Under the pieces are notes generated by a model. It worked only from the letters and a program-made list of their open reading frames with translations. It ran no database searches and was not told where the DNA came from. From the NCBI GenBank assembly GCA_027579435.1, contig JANBPK010000956.1, positions 1 to 64,000 on the forward strand: 64,000 nucleotides of DNA, given 5' to 3'. Below are positions 56,950-64,000 of this stretch, in pieces. Position numbers and translations under genes: made by a program. Source of the stretch: Candolleomyces eurysporus (Eukaryota > Basidiomycota > Agaricomycetes > Agaricales > Psathyrellaceae). Numbering within the stretch: position 1 is the stretch's first letter; each line of letters opens with the position of its first letter.

Positions 56950-59075
56950 NGAAGTTGTGTACGCAGAATTTCGTGATTCAACTTCAACATTCACTTCACG
57001 ATCAGGCAACCAACCGGTGGGGTTCAGGGGCCGACCACGCGAGGAAAACGATGGGCCATNTGCGCCGATCGTGTGTGCCTTGGAGCGTGCTCCAATTGAG
57101 GTTACTACGCCCTGGCCCTGGGCCGGGTCCCAAAAATTCGGGGTCCTAAAGCTCAAGACTCAGACTTTCGTTTGAAGGGTGGAGTTTCATGATCCAACCC
57201 CAGAGTCTAGATGGGCTACCGAATCTGTTCCCATCCCGTCCGAGAGCCCCTCCCGGTTTAATAGGTATTCATACATACATTCCAATTACAACGATATTAT
57301 TACTATTAATGAACTGGAGATAANCGCAGTAGATCCTTCGAAACTGTTGGAAACCTATTTCACAGCACCCTGGGGAGCGGGTTTGTCGGGGGGTTGGGCG
57401 TCGCGCTCGAGAGGATGTACTATATGATATTCAAGGGGTTAGTGGCGTACTCGAGTGAACCTTACATATCNAGACTCGCCTCGAGGCTCTGGCGGGCGGT
57501 CGGTTAATCGGACTTTGTGATGGTTCTAGATCGCCAGGTGAAGCGCATCTACCGTCGAATTGGATTTCTTGGCTTTGGATGTTAACACATGTGCTTGTGG
57601 GGATCGGAACTTGGTTTCGTTGACCCAGGTATCAGAGCACTTGGGTCCCCTTATCCCACCCAAACTCTCCGAATCTCTGAGATACATGCATGAAAGATTG
57701 GCCGGTGGTAGGGTTTCAAATTGCTTCGGGTTTCGTGATGATCATGATTTCGATAGATGGGCAGTTCCTATTTAATGCATCGAGATGATTTCACAGAGTG
57801 ACTGAGATGATGGTGCGGGACAAAGATTCCTGTAACGTAGCTAGGGGTTTCGTTTCACGATACCACGAAAGACCAGGACCATACATATGTACGTCCTTTG
57901 CATCCGTTGCAGGAGGAGGATCGTCGGATGATTGGCAACAAATTACCGCGATACGCTTGCGATGCACTCGGTCATTTGATGTGAAATGGAAAGAGATAGA
58001 TGTTCAACCTGTACGAGGATTAGCTTTGCCATTCTTAGGCCGTTTCTTAGAGTTTGTTCAAGTACGACCTGTGCGCCTTGGTCCGATATTTCTCCCTGAG
58101 ACTATTTATGCCCAAGACAAAGTTAAACATCGCTTACCATATNNGNCTGATAACTATCTACGGGTGTCACAGCGAGTGTGGGCTCTATTGGTCATGAGAG
58201 CCTAATTTCCAGGGAAAGACGAGCGATCCTTATAGCGACCTCGTGGTCAACTCCAACGAAGTCGGTCACAATGTAAGTCAAGAGAATAGAAGGCAGACTC
58301 GAATCTTCCAACAACGTGGCGAGTACAAGGCATGGACAAGGTTCGACGTAGAGTCACACACTTTTTGATCTCTCACTTGCCACCTTCACCCTCCTTCAAA
58401 CAAGCAGAAGAACAGAAGNTAAGGAAGAAGTTCGTGAATGTGTGGGTCAATCAAGGACCCCTATTAAATTGGCAGCCGACCGTGGTTTTTCGTACTCACA
58501 GAGACCCCAGCCAAGAGGAACGATGAGAATGCTTTCGGAGGCCAGTGATACCCGCACCGGTCTACGTTCGGAATCACGAATCCACCTGCATACCTGAAGT
58601 ATGGTCCATACTCACCCGGTCTAAACTTCCCGCGTTTCCGCAGCTACGAAGTTGAAACTCTACAGCAATCCTGATTTCTCCACTGTCCCGTTGGATGCCC
58701 CGTTATATCGTCTGATCGATGGCTTGATCGGGTTTGCTCCATCGATGCACCTAACACACCGATTTGCACTGTCAGTTTTTTCACGGTCTGTCATGGAGGA
58801 AGTTGGTGTGAGTGGAGCGAATGATTTCCCTTTGATTCTCCCTCACATCAACCCACAAGCCTGAGCGTCCAGTGGCCACTTAGGGATTGATTTTGACGAA
58901 TTGATGGCGACTCTGATGATGACAGTTGATGATTACATGTCTCGGGCATTTCGGACAGATCTACTCCCCCTGTTGGCACACTGCTTGACGAATCATGAAG
59001 TTCCAGTAGTTCGGCTACAAGGCATGAGTCCTCGGCAAGTCTATGGATGGGCTCCCGTCGTCATTGCCTGTTAAC
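56950..59075 (+). pseudogene. Decayed coding-like stretch, family unknown
   Basis: A run of protein-like frames on the plus strand: 56957-57175, 57179-57427, 57560-57775, 57798-58205, 58332-58526 and 58652-58864. They use compositions unlike random DNA, for example ESRWATESVPIPSESP, GPIFLPETIYAQDKVKHR and MTVDDYMSRAFRTDLLPLL (near 58920). Frames change between blocks, Ns and stops intervene, and consistent introns cannot be placed. I do not recognise the family. Either a degraded gene or a real gene with poor sequence quality. Confidence 0.3.
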
Positions 59076-62000
59076 AATCAAGGCGATCCCGGGACGCCCC
59101 AAATTGAGACGAGATCGTTGTAGATTCAGCATATAAATGTCATATGGTCTGCTTGAGCACCTGGGATACGCAGCATAAGCTATATATTGAGGGATCAAAT
59201 TCAATTGGAATGAAGTGCGGAAGGGAGAGGGGGTCGACACTATCGATTGAACTAAATCTTATCGTAAACATGAGGCTTTCAGTTTGCACGTTTTCGGTAA
59301 TTCGAAAGAGATGTCTTGTGGAGGTGGATGCTGTTGTTCTTATTCCTCCTTTCGTCTTACGAAGACTAATTCGAAGTGACATACGAGTACATACGATTCC
59401 CTAAGTCTAGGTCTGGCGCGGCATCTTTCGCTCCTAGAGCGCTGCGACCTCATGGTGTGGGTGGGCAACATGCCTGGATGTGAGCAATCATTTGACGCCC
59501 GTGTGCATTATGGAATGTTCACCAGCTTTTCCGACTCAAACGACGTACGTCGATGTGTTCAACAAGAAAACAATAGAGATCATTGTCAGAGTTTACCTTC
59601 AATGCTCTGTTGACCTGTGAAGTTAGTAGCTCGTTTTGTGACAAGGAAAGGACGAAAAAAANGATGTTACCCAAATCTTGTTTTCCCCTGTCAAATGCTG
59701 GAAAGGGGTGCCAAGACTCTCGGAGGCAAAATGACAGTCATGCGTCACGCATCGCGAAGGATCTACAATGCCGGCCAAACGAGGATCCATTTCCTATTTC
59801 AATTGATACAATCAGATTGCTCCCGACCACATCATGCCTTCTGCAACACGACGGGTTGGCTTGTGAGGCACACCATGGCAGGTCCAGAGCGGGCTGTGAT
59901 GATGTGTATCGTGAATAGAAAGCCATGAGTAAGAGTGGATGTCTATCCAAGAATCGATGTAGAGGAATGGTGAGTGTTATGCAGGGACGTTGGGAACAAG
60001 GTAAGTGAATGGCATGTCTCGTGTCTCTTGTCATGTCCAGTCGCTAATACCATGCCGTGCGGCGAAACAAGGGCTAATTGTCAGAGCCTGATTCCAAAAC
60101 GATCACTCGGGATTATACAACTTGCGGAGATGGCTGAACACTCGCCGTTGTCGCCTTGACGTTGCCTTCGTTTGGTCGTTGTAGAGGTTATATATATACA
60201 ATACTCAGTGGCGGACCCGGCCGCCTGTGTATCTCTCAAGGTCCGGTTGGTCTGTGTCCAGCCTCTGAGCGAGGGTTGGTTCCACGAATCTGGTACTTTG
60301 AAAATGAGGCTGCGCCTCACCTCAGACCTGAAACGATGGGGAACGGTCGATCGGCTGACTTCGTGAAAGCCATCCCTTCACTGACCCATGCACCCCCATG
60401 AGCGGTCGCATTTTAGTACCATTGTTCTCGAGTGTCCATCGACATCGGATTGACCTGTAATATTCATGGGCAGTACGCCGAGGCTGTCATGAACAATCCT
60501 CATTGAGGTACTACAGATGGAACATCGATTTCACTAAACCCATTTACTCACTTGATGGTCTCCTGGACAGTCATGGATTGGTCTCCGTGTGAACCGGCAG
60601 TGGTCCCACACAGAAATCTTCCTAATTTGAATCAATGATCTCCATTGGACCTCTCAGGTCCAATTGGGACTGATGTTGGACAGATGCGTGTGTGTGGGCG
60701 CAGCGCTTAGAACTCCCGTTTGTCAGATTCTGGCGTGTCGGCATCGGACTTCCATGAATTTCGCGCGCTGCTTCCGCGTGAAGATCCTTCATCAAGCTGA
60801 TTATATATATGTCCGGGATGGTCAATTGGGCGCCACAGCGCCCAAGGCTCTTTTGGCCACTGGCCCTTGGAATCGGATGTCAACTTGAAACAAAATACAG
60901 AAATCCCCAGAATTGGATGAGCAAAATCGCACCGGACGGTAGCGTTCGAGCAGGCACCGCTCTTTCGCATGAAGGAAGCTGCCCTTCAACGCTCGTACTC
61001 GTATAGGACTCAAACAATCTTCTTGAGACCAAACATCACTCGGCCTCGGTCTTCTTGGAGTCGAAGAGATATATCGGAGTTCCTATCACGGATCCTTTCC
61101 TTCCAAGGCTAAACTCGTCGTAGCGAACAGCCATCAAGCGCTTAAAGTTACTGGAAAGCAGGAAGAGGAGAGATCAGGCATGTTTCCGAAAAATTACTTG
61201 TATCAAAGTATTGAAAAGCTGACTGCAACGCTGTAAGGAGTCCTAAAGACCTCTATGGGCCTATTGCCACCTCTTTGAACCTAGGTCTGTCCTCGTACAA
61301 ATTACTACGCGCTCAAGTCTGATTGTTTATCTAGTGACGTCGTTACATCGATATTCAACGTCTAGACCATTGAAGTCCATTGAAGTTTCTACCTCTACAT
61401 ACCATCAGCGTTCAGTTACACGCGAGCCTTTGTCTAACAACCCCAGTGAAGTTACGATGCTGGAATTCTGCGAGGTATGGAGTTACCGTATTTATCCCTT
61501 TCATGACGAAAAACGCCCACCTAAAGACTGCTATAAACTGTGGAGCTAGGTTGCTTGTATTTTAAATAGAGCTATGAAATGTGCTTCTCGAAAGTCGGCC
61601 TTGGAGCCATTGTGCCACATCACATTTTCGCAACTTTACTAGTAGGGATACTATCACCGCCCCAATGTTTACATGTTTCGACATCTATGAGCTCAGTTCT
61701 TCCCATATCGCTATAAAATGTTTTCAAAAGCCAAGTTGAAACCGGGTCTGATCGACATGAGAGATGTGTCGTGGGGACTGAACTGGGGCCGAAACCCTGT
61801 TCTCCCGGGTTCTGCAAAATTTTGTGGGTTTGAATCTCCGCCACGGCAAGATGCGGCAAGTAGCCTTGTCACCCCAACCACCGATTTTTGTAAAAGCTTG
61901 GCAATAGTGGGGAGATCGGTCCAGAATTTGGCACAATAAAAATCTAAGTCCAAAATTTGTATATAAAATTAAGGAAACTGGATTTGCAGAATTTTGGAAT

Positions 62001-62939
62001 TTGCCTAACTAGGTCGTGATAGAGCGGGAGATTCAACGGCCCTCGAATTCTGCTGACACGTCTGACACATCGAGGATCTTCAACGTTTCAATCTCAATGG
62101 CTCGCCGTGGATAACACATAAGGCCGACATGCTGCACCACCTGCTACCAGGCAAATTACAGGGCAAACAGTATATATTTCGAACGATAAATGCTGTATCT
62201 TGGACATATACGTATCTATGGCATCACACGCAGGGAATCTTGCACGGGAATAGAAAGAGTAGGCTAGAAGGTAAGGCAAAATAACAGTCAAGAACTAGTA
62301 AGTGAGCTATTGGCAGCAGAAATGCGGGGCGGACAAATGGAGCGGAAATCCAAAGTTTCAGCGGAGACTTTGATGGATCATCCAACTTTTTTAGCCGAAG
62401 AGGCCCTAAGACTATCTTATGGTAGCAGGCATTTTGTTCTCTCCGAGTCCCCTCGCTAATCAAATGAAGAATTCTTTCTTCCCTAGAACCGGTCATGAGA
62501 TCCTCTCGGGCGATGCAGCCAGAACTTCCACGGTAGGGTAGTGCTCTCCGCCTATCTCGAAGCAGATTGAAAATAATGTAAATTAACAACTCTCAGATAC
62601 GAGGCAAATTTCCTGGGCTTCACGGTAATGGTTTATTATCAAGCTGCGCTTCTTCTTCTGATTTGCTGAACCAAGCATGACCTCACGCTTCGTCAGCTAT
62701 CTAGAAATAAGGGCACCTCGAGGTCGCTGAGACTCGGATGTTCCCAAAAAGTACAACCGCTCTGCCTGATTAGTTCGGAGCTTGCCCATTCTCTTCAGCA
62801 GCGATGCCATTAATGACGTCGCCCAGCGTGAGTCACGGATTCTACAGCTACCAAAACGGCACCGAACCGTTAGGAATGGGTATTAAAGGACTCCGTCTCG
62901 CCTTCCTGGCCGCATATTCATCCAAGTTCAACGTACCCA
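59076..62939. other. Gene-poor stretch before SDR2
   Basis: No gene recognised. Open frames of 60-121 codons overlap on both strands without motifs. The last 150 bases are the SDR2 upstream region, with a TATTAAAG box near 62881. Confidence 0.45.
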
Positions 62940-64000
62940 ATGGCTTCTCAGTCCTCAGAGCTTGTCTGGCTTATTACTGGCACTTCGTACGTAGATCGCG
63001 ACTACTTACACTTCTTTCCAGCTCACGGTGCCCTTGATCAGAACCGGTTTGGGGAAGTCTCTTGCTCTTGCCGCCCTCGCGAGGGGCGACAAGGTTATCG
63101 CAACAGCCCGGGGTCGGTCCTTTGCCAAGCTGGAAGACCTGAAGCAAAATGGCGCAGCTGTCCTTGAGCTAGATGTCACGTCTCCACTTGAGACACTCCA
63201 AGAAGCTGCTAAAGTAGCCGTTGCCATCTACGGTCGTATTGACGTTCTCGTGAACAACGCTGGTGCGTCCCCCGAGCCTCAGAATTTGAAAGGGTGTTGC
63301 TGACCTTGTCATAGGATATATTCTCGTCGGAACAGTCGAAGAAGCTACGCCCAAAGAAACTTTAGATCAGTTCAAGTGCGTTTTCGTTTTCCAAGCGCGT
63401 GATTAAACAATATTCATGTTCTTCTGTCAGTACCAATGTTTTCGGCGCTCTGAACGTTTCGAGAGCATTCTTGCCTTACATGAGGGAAAAGAAGACAGGA
63501 AAAATCATCTGGACAGGCTCAATTGGTGGATGGATGTAGGTTGTTCTACTAGAACTCGGGTTCTGCTTTGTCTCATGATGTTATGCCAGGGGCTCTCCTT
63601 ACTGCGGTCTCTACTGTGCCACGAAGTGGACGCTGCGCGGTATGCTTGAGCCTCGTGTTTCAAGGTTTGCAGCAAGGACTCATACGTTATCTCTCAGGTA
63701 TCTCCCGCTCCCTCGACAAGGAAATTACTCCTCTTGGGCTGCGGAGCATCTGCGTCGATTTTGGATATTTCCGAACGTCTTTCTTGAACGCAGATCAACG
63801 CTCTCCTCCTGTCTCTAAGATAGCGGACTACAGGGAAATCTCTCAAGCAATAGAGAGTTCTTTACAAGGTAGGCACTTCTACGATTGAATGTCCAAGAGT
63901 AGCTTTCGATATTCATTCCTATTCTCACTCAGCGTACAATGGCAATCAGCCTGGTGATCCTGAAAAGGGCGTGCAAATCCTCCTGGACATAGCTCACGGT
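62940..64000 (+). CDS. Short-chain dehydrogenase/reductase SDR2, 3' end outside window
   Basis: Classical NAD(P)-dependent SDR, substrate unknown. Start MASQSSELVWLITGTS, then an intron and TGLGKSLALAALARGDKVIATARG (glycine motif split by intron 1 and basic second strand). Then VLVNNAG, a GTVEEATPKETLDQF exon, NVFGALNVSRAFLPYM, IIWTGSIGGWM and the catalytic YCATKW. The exon ISRSLDKEITPLGLRSICVD to IESSLQ follows, and the last visible part reads YNGNQPGDPEKGV. All six visible intron positions and phases equal those of SDR1, so the two are paralogues. The frame is clean once the intron before GSPYCGLYCATKW is placed after GGWM. About 40 C-terminal residues are missing at the edge. Confidence 0.88.

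Noticed and set aside
56950..59075. Retrotransposon or DDE transposase remnant.
   Set aside because: No reverse-transcriptase, integrase or DDE signature, no terminal repeats seen.
1..64000. CRISPR arrays, operons, ribosome-binding sites, replication origins.
   Set aside because: The window is spliced eukaryotic DNA; no such structures are visible.

Overview
The window looks like nuclear DNA of a mushroom-forming basidiomycete (Agaricomycetes). The evidence is intron-rich genes with mostly 49-85 nt introns carrying GT donors and CTNAY-type branch points, and typical families of the group: a NACHT NTPase, a CBM1 module, a heme-thiolate peroxidase, PLAC8 proteins and a multi-pass membrane protein with a CPNPD-x-GIG start. 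I cannot name the species. Exon models were read by hand. Wherever all exons could be placed, their lengths sum to a multiple of three.

Layout. 1-2.1 kb: 3' part of a NACHT gene (+). 3.1-4.1 kb: methylthioadenosine phosphorylase (+). 5-8.1 kb: low-complexity protein with a C-terminal SH3 domain (-). 8.7-16 kb: a tandem array on the minus strand in which an 87-residue double-stranded-RNA-binding-domain gene (three intact copies) alternates with an unrecognised 171-187 residue gene (two intact copies) and with two decayed segments. 16.3-16.9 kb: NACHT relic. 18.4-19.5 kb: secreted CBM1-PEBP fusion (+). 21.6-22.4 kb: heme-thiolate peroxidase (+). 23.6-24.9 kb: SDR oxidoreductase (-). 25.2-29.7 kb: tandem duplication carrying two PER1 (PGAP3-like) genes, with a decayed LRR-like gene and a PLAC8 relic between them. 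33.1-35.4 kb: eight-exon membrane protein (+). 35.7-36.4 and 39.9-40.6 kb: two PLAC8 genes (-) flanking a LAG1 ceramide synthase (37.7-39.5 kb, -). 41.8-43.2 kb: HDHD2-like HAD phosphatase (+). 43.2-54 kb: gene-poor. 54-56.3 kb: two-finger C2H2 transcription factor (+). 56.3-62.9 kb: gene-poor, with a decayed coding stretch. 62.9 kb to the end: a second SDR (+), cut by the window edge.

Themes. Local duplication dominates: the dsRBD array, PER1, PLAC8, the SDR pair and the NACHT relic. PER1 (GPI lipid remodelling) and LAG1 (ceramide synthesis) act in linked branches of GPI/sphingolipid metabolism, but nothing shows they are co-regulated. Many isolated Ns behave as phantom bases that break reading frames; some others are real unknown bases. 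The best candidates for something undescribed are the CBM1-PEBP fusion and the alternating dsRBD array.
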